NCBI RefSeq assembly: GCF_026212465.1
Contig: NC_080058.1
Span: 22,630,109 to 22,694,108, forward strand
Length of the DNA stretch: 64,000 nt
Reading direction: 5' to 3'
Source of the DNA: Amaranthus tricolor
Taxonomy: Eukaryota; Streptophyta; Magnoliopsida; Caryophyllales; Amaranthaceae
The position numbers and the translations under genes were made by a program. Within the stretch, counting starts at the first letter, position 1. The number at the start of each line of letters is the position of its first letter. Under the pieces are notes generated by a model that saw only the letters and a program-made list of their open reading frames with translations, did not search any database and had not been told where the DNA came from. This document shows positions 29,101 to 41,938 of this stretch, piece after piece.

Positions 29101-30850
29101 TCTCTCCTAACTCGTCCTCTTTCATGCTCGTGTCCTTTACATGGCACAAATATACGGGGTAGCCCTTCCTAAGATGGGTCTGAAGATTTAAGGCCGAGAT
29201 AAGCTTGGTCTTTGGTGGCTCGGAAGTAGTTTCTTGGTAGGTTAGTTTATTTCCCTTAGGGCCCCTAAAGGTAATTCTCTGTTTAGCACAATTGATTTTT
29301 TCCTGATACTTCCTTAACCAATCCATTCCCAAAACCAAATCGAAGTCGTTTAAATTAAACTCGATAAGGTCCACGGGTAGTTCGGTTTCAGAGATGACAA
29401 TAGGCATACCTAAGTAAAGGTTCTTACTGAGAAAGGTTTCACCTGAGGGTGTGGTTACCTTAGCTTGACATGAGGAAGAAGGTTTAAGGGAATGTTTTTC
29501 GATAAAAGATTTAGATAAGAAGGAATGTGAAGCTCCAGAATCAAAGAGTACAAAAGCAGGTTTAGAGTTTACAAGGAAAGTACCGGTCACAATGTTGGCG
29601 TCCGACTCAGCTTCACTCTTGCTCATAACGTGGAGTCTTCCATTGAAAGTACATCCTCCATTTCCATTATTTGCATTGTTGTTCAGATTGTTGTTGGCGT
29701 TGTACTTGTCATTTCCTGAACCATTTCCTGCTTGAGTATTGTTCGAGCGGTTGTTGTTGAAGTTATGGTTCCTAGATCCTCCTCCATTGTTGTTATAGCG
29801 CTTGTTGTGTCCATTCTGCCCTGATTGGTTTCCTTCTTGCCTCTTGGGACAATAATTAGCCTTATGTCCCGCTTCGCCACAAGCATAACATCTAATTGGT
29901 TCGCCTTGACACGTATAGCCCGAATGGCTCTTCTCACATTTCTTACAAACCCAAGCCCTCTGGTTACCATTCCTTTGCTGGTTTTCATTCTGCCTAGGGT
30001 TTCGGTAATTCCTATCGTTATGTCCTCCTCCGTGGTGATTGTTCCTACCATTACCCCCATTGTTACCAAAACGAGGTCTTTTATCATTACTTTGACTATC
30101 AGCATTGCTTTGGTCTTTCCTCTTGTTCCTTCCCAACACATCTTCTTCTCTTTGTAAGATCCTCTCCATGTTACAAGCCTTAAAATAAGCCTCTGCAAGG
30201 GTAGATGAGGTACTTCCTCCTAACCTAGTTTGTATCCTGAAAGCTAAACTATCCTCAAATTTTTGTGCCTTAGAAACTTCATCAGGGACCATGTTAGGGC
30301 AAAACTTAGCATACTCATTAAACTTTTGGGCATATTCCTTGACACTCATAAACTTTCCTTGGTTCAACCTATTGAATTCACTGCATTTTTGTCTCCTAAT
30401 ATGTTCAGGGAAGAATCGACCTCTAATAGCAACCTTAAAAGAATCCCAGTCAAAGTTTGGTTGGTTACTAATGGTTTGTCCCTCAGTTTCCCACTATGTG
30501 TCAGCATCCTCACGTAGGTAAAACGTAGCTTGATTAACCTTTTGGGCCTCAGGTGTTCCATTTGCAGTAAAGATTTTCTCCATATCACGTAACCAATTCT
30601 CTAATAGCATAGGGTCCTCTTTTCCAACAAAGGTAGGGGGTTTTAAAGTGGCAATCTTCTTAGCCATGACAGCTTGGGGGTCATCATGTCCATTGTTCAT
30701 ATTGTTAGCTTGGTTTTGCACTAATAGTCCTATGTTTTGCGACAACTGCTCAAGTACCCTCACTCTAGCTACTAATTGTTCAGGTGTTTCGGCCATGTTA
30801 TTTGCTTGTTGACGCCTGGGAGATCGAGTGTAAACGTTCCGGTATTGCAT
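26195..30850 (-). pseudogene. gag-pol: gag-pol polyprotein of Ty3/gypsy chromovirus, one in-frame stop
   Basis: A single frame of about 1551 codons runs from ATG at 30850 (or 30796, MAETPEQ) to the stop at 26195. It is broken only by TAG at 30494-30496, just before a Trp codon; a TGG-to-TAG transition is the likely cause. Numbering from the Met at 30367: two CCHC-type zinc knuckles (C141/C144/H148/C153 and C160/C163/H168/C173), aspartic protease DSGAS 276-280, reverse transcriptase with FIDD 610-613, RNase H with D759, E796, D821 and D864, integrase zinc finger H973/H980/C1010/C1013, integrase D1043, D1104 and E1140 (D-35-E spacing), GPY module at 1278, and chromodomain-like end 1351-1385 (VKILW...EEATWE). 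All catalytic residues are present. A linker rich in Asn and Gly follows the zinc knuckles. The product would form particles and carry out reverse transcription and integration, but no full-length Gag can be made here. Confidence 0.93.
30494..30496 (-). other. Nonsense codon in gag
   Basis: The codon is TAG on the minus strand (CTA as printed), 118 codons after the first Met. The frame stays open on both sides, so this is the only coding lesion I find in gag-pol. Confidence 0.9.
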
Positions 30851-30964
30851 AGGCTTCCTATATAAGAAACCAAGCGTTTACTACTACGTTTTCATCATGT
30901 TCATATACACTTATTCTCAATATTCAAGATTAAAAGAAATGACAAGGAAACAATTTGCACACAC
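30851..30964 (-). other. Remnant of the 5' untranslated leader
   Basis: There are 114 bp between the gag start and the truncated LTR. No primer-binding site (TGGTATCAGAGC-like) is present on the minus strand, so the deletion that trimmed the LTR also removed the primer-binding site and probably part of the leader. Confidence 0.7.
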
Positions 30965-31538
30965 AACATAAAAAGACTCATGAAGGAGGAGAGAGAAGGA
31001 GGAAGGGAGAAAGAAGAAGGAGAAGGTGCCGGCCGGCAGTAGCTTCGGTGGCCGCCGTCTCACGCCGGTGGTATCCCGGTGACTGCCGTATCGCTGGAAA
31101 ACTAAGGTCAGGAATTTTTTTGTTTTTTTTTTTCAAATGCAAAATGTGTAATTTGAATTGAAATTGGTAGAACAATATTATAAAGAGATGAAATTTCATA
31201 CCTTTAATATCAAAATCTTGAGTTTTCTTGACTGAATTTTTAGCAAATGGGAGATAAAGGAAGTAATTTGTAGGAGAAGAAGGGATTGTGAGTAATAATG
31301 TGAATGAAATTAAGGGTAATTGGTTTAATTTATAAGAGGTAAGTGAAGTTGGTTATAAGGTTTAGAGGAAGGAGTGGGAAGTTATTGCTAATGGTGTGAG
31401 AAGTTATTGTTAATGGTGTTGGAGGTTATTGTTAATGGTGTGGGAGGTTATTGTTAATGGTGGGTTATGTTTTTTTTTCTGAAATTTATTCATTATTATT
31501 ATTATTATTCCTTTTTTTTTAAAAGAAAGGATATTACA
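30965..31538 (-). repeat. Truncated 5' LTR (574 bp of 2231)
   Basis: It matches 25498-26066 of the 3' LTR. The differences I see are one substitution in the GC-rich patch (about 31093), length changes in T runs, and changes in the minisatellite. Homology stops abruptly at AACATAAAAAG (30965). Only the U3 start remains; the distal U3, R and U5 are gone. Confidence 0.9.
31374..31459. repeat. 22-bp minisatellite in the 5' LTR remnant, four units
   Basis: Same repeat as at 25907-25970 but with one more unit and several base differences between units. The two LTRs have diverged faster here than in the rest of their shared sequence. Confidence 0.85.
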
Positions 31539-31543
31539 GAACA
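31539..31543. repeat. Target-site duplication GAACA, right copy
   Basis: Identical to 23831-23835. The satellite continues in monomer phase directly after it. Confidence 0.95.
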
Positions 31544-33988
31544 AGGATGATTGATCATTGAAGAATGAACGATGAAGAATGAACAAGGATCAATGATCAT
31601 TGAAAAATGAACGATGAAAATGAACACGGATGAATAATCAATGAAGAATGAACGATGAAGAATGAACAAGGATCAATGATCAATGAAGATTGAACGATGA
31701 AGAATGAACAAGGATCAATGATCATTGAAGAATGAACGATGAAGAATGAACAAGAATGAATGATCAATGAAGAATGACCAAGTAAGAATGAACAAGGATC
31801 AATGATCAATGAAGAATGAACGATGAAAAATGAACAAGGATCAATGATCAATGAAGAATGAACGATGAAGAATGAACAACGATCAATGATCAATGAAGAA
31901 TGAACGATGAAAAATGAACAAGGATCATTGATCAATGAAGAATGAACGATGAAGAATGAACAAGGATCAATGATTTATGAATTATGAACGATGAAGAATG
32001 AACAAGGATCAATGATCATTGAAGAATGAACGATGAAGAATGAACGAGGATGAATGATATTTGAAGAATGAACGATGAAGAATGAACAAGGATCAATGAT
32101 CAATGAAGAACGAACGATGAAAAATTAACAAGGATCGATGATCATTGAAGAATGCACGATGAAGAATGAATAAGGATCAATGATTAATGAGGAATGAACG
32201 ATGAAGAATCAACAAGGATGAATGATCAATGAAGAATGAACAATGAAAAATGAACAAGGATCAATGATCAATGAAGAATGAACAATGAAGAATGAACAAG
32301 AATCAATGATCAATGAAGATTTAACGATGAAGAATGAACAAGGATCGATGATCAATGAAGAATGAACGATGAAGCATGAACAAGGATCAATGATCAATGA
32401 AGAATGAACAAGGATCAATGATCATTGAAGAAAGAACGATGAAGAATGAACAAGGATCATTGATCATTGAATAATGAACGATGAAGAATGAACAAGGATT
32501 GATGATCAATGAAGAATGAACGATGAAGAATGCACAAGGATCAATGATCATTGAAGAATGAACGATGAAGAATGAACAAGGATCATTGATCATTGAAGAA
32601 TCAACGATGAAGAATGAATAAGGATCGATGATCAATGAAGAATGAACGATGAAGCATGAACAAGGATCAATGATCAATTAAGAATGAACGATGAAGAATG
32701 GACAAGGATGATTGATCATTGAAGAATGAACGATGAAGAATGAACAAGGATCATTGATCATTGAAGAATGAACGATGAAGAATGAACAAGGATGAATGAT
32801 CAATGAAGAATGAACGATGAAGAATAAACAAGGATCAACGATCAATGAAGATTGAACGATGAAGAATGAACAAGGATCAATGATCATTGAAGAATGAACG
32901 AAAAAGAATGATCAAGGATGAATGATCAATGAAGAATGAACGAGTAAGAATGAACAAGGATTGATGATCAATGAAGAATGAAAGATTAAGAATGAACAAG
33001 GATCAAAGATCATTGAAGAATGAACGATGAAGAATGAACAAGGATCAATGATCAATGAAGAATAAACGATGAAGAATGAACGATGAAGAATGAACAAGGA
33101 TCAATGAGCAATGAAGAATGAACGATGAAGAATGAACAAGGATCAATGATCAATGAAGAATGAATGATGAAGAATGAACGATGAAGATTGAAGAACGATC
33201 AATGAGCAATGAAGAATGAACGATGAAGAATGAACAAGAATCAATGATCAATGAAGAATGAACGATGAAAAATGAACAAGGATGAATGATCATTGAAGAA
33301 TGAACGATGAAGAATGAAGAATGATCAATGATCAATGAGAAGAATAATGAAGGATCAATGATCAATGAAGAATGAACGATGAAAAATGAACAAGGATCAA
33401 TTATCAATGGACAATGAACAATGAAGAATGAACAAGGATCAATGATCAATGATCAATGAGGAATGAACTATCAAGAATGAGCAAGGATTAACGATCATTG
33501 AAGAATTAATGATGATGAATGAACAAGGATCAATGATCAATGAAGAATGAAGGATGAAGAATGAACAAGCATGATTGATCACTGAAGAATGAACGATGAA
33601 GAATGAACAAGGATCAACGATCATAGAAGAATGAACGATGAAAATGAACACGGATGAATAATCAATGCAGAATGAACAATGAAGAATGAACAAGGATCAA
33701 TGATCAATGAAGATTGAACGATGAATTATGAACAAGGATCAATGATCATTGAAGAATGAACGATGAAGAATGAACAACGATGAATTATCAATGAAGAATG
33801 AACAACTAAGAATGAACAAGGATCAATGATCAATGAAGAATGAACAATGAAGAATGAACAAGGATCAAAGATCATTGAAGAATGAACGATGAAGAATGAA
33901 CAAGGATCAATGATCAATGAAGAATGAACGATGAAGAATTAACAAGGATCAATGATCAATGAAGATTTAAAGATGATGAATGAACAAG

Positions 33989-36900
33989 GATAAATGATCA
34001 ATAATGAATGAACGATGAAGAATGAACAAGGATCAATGATCCATGAAGATGAACGATGAAGAATGAACAAGAATCAATGATCAATGAAGAATGAACGATG
34101 AAAAATGAATAAGGATGAATGATCATTGAAGAATGAACGATGAAGAATGAACAAGGATCAATGATCAATGAGGAATAAACGATGAAGAATAAAGAAGGAT
34201 CAATGATCAATGAAGAAAGAACGATGAAAAATGAACAAGGATCAATGATCAATGAAGAATGAACGATGAAGAATGAACAAGGATCAATGATCAATGAGGA
34301 ATGAACGATGAAGAATGAACAAGGATCAATGATCATTGAAGAATGAACGATGAAGAATAAACAAGGATCAAAGATCAATAATGAATGAACGATGAAGAAT
34401 GAACAAGGATCAATGATCAATAATGAATGAACGATGAAGAATGAACAAGGATCAATGATCAATGAAGTATGAACGATGAAAAATGAACAAGGATCAATGA
34501 TCAATGACGAATGAACGATGAAGAATGAACAAGGATCAATGATCAATGAGGAATGAACGATGAAGAATGAACAAGGATCAATGATCAATGAAGAATGAAC
34601 AAGGATCAATGATCAATGAAGAATGAATGATGAAGAATGAACAAGGATTAATGATCATTGAAGAATGAACGATGAAGAATGAACAAGGATCAATGATCAT
34701 TGAAGAATGAACGATGAAGAATGAACGATGAAGAATGAACAAGGATTAATGATCATTGAAGAATGAACGATGAAGAATGAACAAGGATCAATGATCATTG
34801 AAGAATGAACGATGAAGAATGAACAAGGATCAATGATCAATGAAGAAGAACGATGAAAAATGAACAAGGATCAATGATCATTGAAGAATGAACGATGAAA
34901 AATGAACAAGGATCAATGATCAATGAAGAATGAACGATGAAGAATGAACAAGGATCAATGATCAATGAAGAATGAACAAGGATCAATGATCAATGAAGAA
35001 TAAACGATGAAAAATGAACAAGGATCAATGATCAATGAAGAATGAACGATGAAGAATGAACAAGGATCAATGATCAATGACGAATGATGAAGAATGAACA
35101 AGGATTAATGATCATTGAAGAATGAACGATGAAGAATGAACAAGGATCAATGATCATTGAAGAATGAACGATGAAGAATGAACGATGAAGAATGAACAAG
35201 GATCAATGTTCATTGAAGAATGAACGATGAAGAATGAACAAGGATCAATGATCATTGAAGAATGAACGATAAAGAATGAACCAGGATCAATGATCAATGA
35301 AGAAGAACGATGAAAAATGAACAAGGATCAATGATCATTGAAGAATGAATGATGAAGAACGAACAAGGATCAATGATCAATGATGAATGAATGAGGAAGA
35401 ATGAACAAGGATGAATGATCAATGAAGAATGAACGATGAAAAATGAACAAGGATCAATGATCAATGAAGAATGAACGATGAAGAATGAACAAGGATCAAT
35501 GATCAATGAAGAATGAACGATGAAGAATGAACAAGGATCAATGATCAATGAAGAATAAACGATGAAAAATGAACAAGGATCAATGATCAATGAAGAATGA
35601 ACGATGAAGAATGAACAAGGATCAATGATCAATGACGAATGAACGATGAAGAATGAACAAGGAACAATGATCTTTGAAGAATGAACGATGAAGAATGAAT
35701 AAGGATCAATGATCAATGAAGAATAAACGATGAAGAATGAACAAGGATGAATGATCAAAGAAGAATGAACGATGAAGAATTAACAAGGATCAATGATTAA
35801 TGAAGATTTAAAGATGATGAATGAACAAGGATAAATGATCAATAATGAATGAACGATGAAGAATGAACAAGGATCAATGATCCATGAAGATGAACGATGA
35901 AGAATGAACAAGAATCAATGATCAATGAAGAATGAACGATGAAGAATGAATAAGGATGAATGATCATTGAAGAATGAACGATGAAGAATGAACAAGGATC
36001 AATGATCAATGAGGAATAAACGATGAAGAATAAAGAAGGATCAATGATCAATGAAGAAAGAACGATGAAAAATGAACAAGGATCAATGATCAATGAAGAA
36101 TGAACGATGAAGAATGAACAAGGATCAATGATCAATGAGGAATGAACGATGAAGAATGAACAAGGATCAATGATCATTGAAGAATGAACGATGAAGAATA
36201 AACAAGGATCAAAGATCATTGAAGTATGAATGATGATGAATGAACAAGGATCAATGATCAATGAATAATGAAGGGTGAAAAATGAACAAGGATCAATGAT
36301 CATTGAAGAATGAACGATGAAGAACGAACAAGGATCAATGATCAATGAGGAATGAACGATGAAGAATGAACAAGGATCAATGATCAATGAAGTATGAACG
36401 ATGAAAAATGAACAAGGATCAATGATCAATGACGAATGAACGATAAAGAATGAACAAGGATCAATGATCAATGAAGAATCAACGATGAAGAATGAACAAG
36501 GATGAATGATCAATGAAGAATGAACAAGGATCAATGATCAATGAAGAATGAATGATGAAGAATGAACAAGGATTAATGATCATTGAAGAATGAACGATGA
36601 AGAATGAACAAGGATCAATGATCATTGAAGAATGAACGATGAAGAATGAACGATGAAGAATGAACAAGGATTAATGATCATTGAAGAATGAACGATGAAG
36701 AATGAACAAGGATCAATGATCATTGAAGAATGAACGATGAAGAATGAACAAGGATCAATGAGCAATGAAGAAGAACGATGAAAAATGAACAAGGATCAAT
36801 GATCATTGAAGAATGAATGATGAAGAACGAACAAGGATCAATGATCTATGATGAATGAATGAGGAAGAATGAACAAGGATGAATGATCAATGAAGAATGA

Positions 36901-39900
36901 ACGATGAAAAATGAACAAGGATCAATGATCAATGAAGAATGAACGATGAAGAATGAACAAGGATCAATGATCAATGAAGAATGAACAAGGATCAATGATC
37001 AATGAAGAATAAACGATGAAAAATGAACAAGGATCAATGATCAATGAAGAATGAACGATGAAGAATGAACAAGGATCAATGATCAATGACGAATGATGAA
37101 GAATGAACAAGGATTAATGATCATTGAAGAATGAACGATGAAGAATGAACAAGGATCAATGATCATTGAAGAATGAACGATGAAGAATGAACGATGAAGA
37201 ATGAACAAGGATCAATGATCATTGAAGAATGAACGATGAAGAATGAACAAGGATCAATGATCATTGAAGAATGAACGATTAAGAATGAACAAGGATCAAT
37301 GATCAATGAAGAAGAACGATGAAAAATGAACAAGGGTCAATGATCATTGAAGAATGAATGATGAAGAACGAACAAGGATCAATGATCAATGATGAATGAA
37401 TGAGGAAGAATGAACAAGGATGAATGATCAATGAAGAATGAACGATGAAAAATGAACAAGGATCAATGATCAATGAAGAATGAACGATGAAGAATGAACA
37501 AGGATCAATGATCAATGAAGAATGAACGATGAAGAATGAACAAGGATCAATGATCAATGAAGAATAAACGATGAAAAATGAACAAGGATCAATGATCAAT
37601 GAAGAATGAACGATGAAGAATGAACAAGGATCAATGATCAATGACGAATGAACGATGAAGAATGAACAAGGATCAATGATCTTTGAAGAATGAACGATGA
37701 AGAATGAATAAGGATCAATGATCAATGAAGAATAAACGATGAAGAATGAACAAGGATGAATGATCAAAGAAGAATGAACGATGAAGAATTAACAAGGATC
37801 AATGATCATTGAAGATTTAAAGATGATGAATGAACAAGGATAAATGATCAATAATGAATGAACGATGAAGAATGAACAAGGATCAATGATCCATGAAGAT
37901 GAACGATGAAGAATGAACAAGAATCAATGATCAATGAAGAATGAACGATGAAAAATGAACAAGGATGAATGATCATTGAAGAATGAACGATGAAGAATGA
38001 ACAAGGATCAATGATCAATGAGGAATAAACGATGAAGAATAAAGAAGGATCAATGATCAATGAAGAAAGAACGATGAAAAATGAACAAGGATCAATGATC
38101 AATGAAGAATGAACGATGAAGAATGAACAAGGATCAATGATCAATGAGGAATGAACGATGAAGAATGAACAAGGATCAATGATCATTGAAGAATGAACGA
38201 TGAAGAATAAACAAGGATCAAAGATCATTGAAGAATGAATGATGATGAATGAACAAGGATCAATGATCAATGAATAATGAAGGATGTAAAATGAACAAGG
38301 ATCAATGATCATTGAAGAATGAACGATGAAGAACGAACAAAGATCAATGATCAATGAGGAATGAACGATGAAGAATGAACAAGGATCAATGATCAATGAA
38401 TTATGAATGATGAAAAATGAACAAGGATCAATGATCAATGACGAATGAACGATGAGGAATGAACAAGGATCAATGATCAATGAAGAATCAACGATGAAGA
38501 ATGAACAAGGATCAATGATCAATGAAGAATGAATGATGAAGAATGAACAAGGATTAATGATCATTGAAGAATGAACGATGAAGAATGAACAAGGATCAAT
38601 GATCATTGAAGAATGAACGATGAAGAATGAACAAGGATTAATGATCATTGAAGAATGAACGATGAAGAATGAACAAGGATCAATGATCATTGAAGAATGA
38701 ATGATGAAGAATGAACAAGGATCAATGATCAATGAAGAAGAACGATGAAAAATGAACAAGGATCAATGATCATTGAAGAATGAATGATGAAGAACGAACA
38801 AGGATCAATGATCAATGATGAATGAATGAGGAAGAATGAACAAGGATGAATGATCAATGAAGAATGAACGATGAAAAATGAACAAGGATCAATGATCAAT
38901 GAAGAATGAACGATGAAGAATGAACAAGGATCAATGATCATTGAAGAATGAACGATGAAGAATGAACAAGGATCAATGATCAATGAAGAATAAACGATGA
39001 AAAATGAACAAGGATCAATGATCAATGAAGAATGAACGATGAAGAATGAACAAGGATCAATGATCAATGACGAATGAACGATGAAGAATGAACAAGGATC
39101 AATGATCTTTGAAGAATGAACGATGAAGAATGAATAAGGATCAATGATCAATGAAGAATAAACGATGAAGAATGAACAAGGATGAATGATCAAAGAAGAA
39201 TGAACGATGAAGAATTAACAAGGATCAATGATCATTGAAGAATGAATGATGAAGAATGCACAAGGATGAATGATCAATGAAGAATGAACGATGAAGAATG
39301 AACAAGGATCAATGATCAATGAAGATTGAACGATGAAGAGTGAACAAGGATCAATGATCATTGAAGAATGAACGAAGAAGAATGAACAAGGATGAATGAT
39401 CAATGAAGAATGAACGAGTAAGAATGAACAAGGATCAATGATCAAAGAAGAATGAATGATGAAGAATGAACAAGGATCAAAGATCATTGAAGAATGAACG
39501 ATGAAGAATGAACAAGGATCAATGATCAATGAAGAATGAACGATGAAGAATTAACAAGGATCAATGAGCAATGAAGAATGAACGATGAAGAATTAACAAG
39601 GATAAATGATCAATAATGAATGAACGATGAAGAATGAACAAGGATCAATGATCAATGAAGAATGAACGATGAAGAATGAACAAGAATCAATGATCAATGA
39701 AGAATGAACGATGAAAAATGAACAAGGATGAATGATCATTGAAGAATGAACGATGAAGAATGAACAAGGATCAATGATCAATGAGGAATAAACGATGAAG
39801 AATAAAGAAGGATCAATGATCAATGAAGAAAGAACGATGAAAAATGAACAAGGATCAATGATCAATGAAGAATGAACGATGAAGAATGAACAAGGATCAA

Positions 39901-41363
39901 TGATCAATGAGGAATGAACGATGAAGAATGAACAAGGATCAATGATCATTGAAGAATGAACGATGAAGAATAAACAAGGATCAAAGATCATTGAAGAATG
40001 AATGATGATGAATGAACAAGGATCAATGATCAATGAATAATGAAGGATGTAAAATGAACAAGGATCAATGATCATTGAAGAATGAACGATGAAGAACGAA
40101 CAAAGATCAATGATCAATGAGGAATGAACGATGAAGAATGAACAAGGATCAATGATCAATGAATTATGAACGATGAAAAATGAACAAGGATCAATGATCA
40201 ATGACGAATGAACGATGAAGAATGAACAAGGATCAATGATCAATGAAGAATCAACGATGAAGAATGAACAAGGATCAATGATCAATGAAGAATGAATGAT
40301 GAAGAATGAACAAGGATTAATGATCATTGAAGAATGAACGATGAAGAATGAACAAGGATCAATGATCATTGAAGAATGAACGATGAAGAATGAACAAGGA
40401 TTAATGATCATTGAAGAATGAACGATGAAGAATGAACAAGGATCAATGATCATTGAAGAATGAATGATGAAGAATGAACAAGGATCAATGATCAATGAAG
40501 AAGAACGATGAAAAATGAACAAGGATCAATGATCATTGAAGAATGAATGATGAAGAACGAACAAGGATCAATGATCAATGATGAATGAATGAGGAAGAGT
40601 GAACAAGGATGAATGATCAATGAAGAATGAACGATGAAAAATGAACAAGGATCAATGATCAATGAAGAATGAACGATGAAGAATGAACAAGGATCAATGA
40701 TCATTGAAGAATGAACGATGAAGAATGAACAAGGATCAATGATCAATGAAGAATAAACGATGAAAAATGAACAAGGATCAATGATCAATGAAGAATGAAC
40801 GATGAAGAATGAACAAGGATCAATGATCAATGACGAATGAACGATGAAGAATGAACAAGGATCAATGATCTTTGAAGAATGAACGATGAAGAATGAATAA
40901 GGATCAATGATCAATGAAGAATAAACGATGAAGAATGAACAAGGATGAATGATCAAAGAAGAATGAACGATGAAGAATTAACAAGGATCAATGATCATTG
41001 AAGAATGAATGATGAAGAATGCACAAGGATGAATGATCAATGAAGAATGAACGATGAAGAATGAACAAGGATCAATGATCAATGAAGATTGAACGATGAA
41101 GAGTGAACAAGGATCAATGATCATTGAAGAATGAACGAAGAAGAATGAACAAGGATGAATGATCAATGAAGAATGAACGAGTAAGAATGAACAATGATCA
41201 ATGATCAAAGAAGAATGAATGATGAAGAATGAACAAGGATCAAAGATCATTGAAGAATGAACGATGAAGAATGAACAAGGATCAATGATCAATGAAGAAT
41301 GAACGATGAAGAATTAACAAGGATCAATGAGCAATGAAGAATGAACGATGAAGAATTAACAAG
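33989..41363. repeat. Higher-order repeat ladder in segment II
   Basis: A landmark monomer beginning GATAAATGATCAATAATG, preceded by the rarer word GATGAATGAACAAG or a GAAGAATTAACAAG variant, recurs at 33989, 35830, 37839, 39601 and 41364. This gives four consecutive blocks of 1841, 2009, 1762 and 1763 bp. The last two blocks (37839-39600 and 39601-41363) share almost every monomer variant and are nearly identical by eye. Their length is 42 monomers of 42 bp minus 1 or 2 bp. The first two blocks are older relatives with extra or missing monomers. Confidence 0.85.
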
Positions 41364-41933
41364 GATAAATGATCAATAATGAATGAACGATGAAGAATGA
41401 ACAAGGATCAATGATCAATGAAGAATGAACGATGAAGAATGAACAAGAATCAATGATCAATGAAGAATGAACGATGAAAAATGAACAAGGATGAATGATC
41501 ATTGAAGAATGAACGATGAAGAATGAACAATGATCAGTGATCAATGAGACGAATAAAGAAGGATCAATGATCGATGAAGAATGAACGATGAAAAATGAAC
41601 AACGATCAATGATCAATGAAGAATGAACGATGAAGAATGAACAAGGATCAATGATCAATGAGGAATGAACTGTCAAGAATGAGCAAGGATTAAAGATCAT
41701 TGAAGAATGAATGATGATGAATGAACAAGGATCAATGATCAATGAAGAATGAAGGATGAAGAATGAACAAGCATGATTGATCATTGAAGAATGAACGATG
41801 AAGAATGAACAAGGATCAATGATCATTGAAGAATGAACGATGAAAATGAACACGGATGAATAATCAATGAAGAATGAACGATGAAGAATGAACAAGGATC
41901 AATGATCAATGAAGATTGAACGATGAAGAATGA

Positions 41934-41938
41934 ACAAG
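41934..41938. repeat. Target-site duplication ACAAG, left copy
   Basis: ACAAG directly precedes the LTR terminus TGATGCAATT and equals 51509-51513. It is part of the GAACAAG word of a monomer. Confidence 0.95.

Larger units (their letters stand above)
23836..31538 (-). mobile_element. Ty3/gypsy LTR retrotransposon, Tekay/Del-type chromovirus
   Basis: This 7.7-kb element is inserted in the satellite with a perfect 5-bp target-site duplication (GAACA). It is on the minus strand: 5' LTR remnant 30965-31538, gag-pol 30850-26195, polypurine tract near 26067-26082, full 3' LTR 23836-26066. Gene order is gag, protease, reverse transcriptase, RNase H, integrase, chromodomain-like C-terminus, which is the Ty3/gypsy order. 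The C-terminal chromodomain-like region and the long (2.2-kb) LTR beginning TGTAACACCC when read on the plus strand fit the Tekay/Del clade; the clade call is from pattern recognition. It cannot be autonomous as it stands: gag has a nonsense codon and the 5' LTR has lost its 3' three-quarters along with the primer-binding site. Confidence 0.95.
31539..41938. repeat. 42-bp satellite array, segment II
   Basis: Same monomer and orientation as segment I. Monomers in 34-41 kb are more uniform than in segment I, and some 14-bp words are lost or duplicated, for example GAACGATGAAGAAT doublets at about 34710 and 35175. No gene is present; the open frames on the minus strand are products of the 14-codon period. 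Confidence 0.97.

Noticed and set aside
29683..30198. Secondary open frames overlapping gag-pol, for example 171 codons on the same strand
   Set aside because: They are out-of-frame shadows of the Asn/Gly-rich gag linker.
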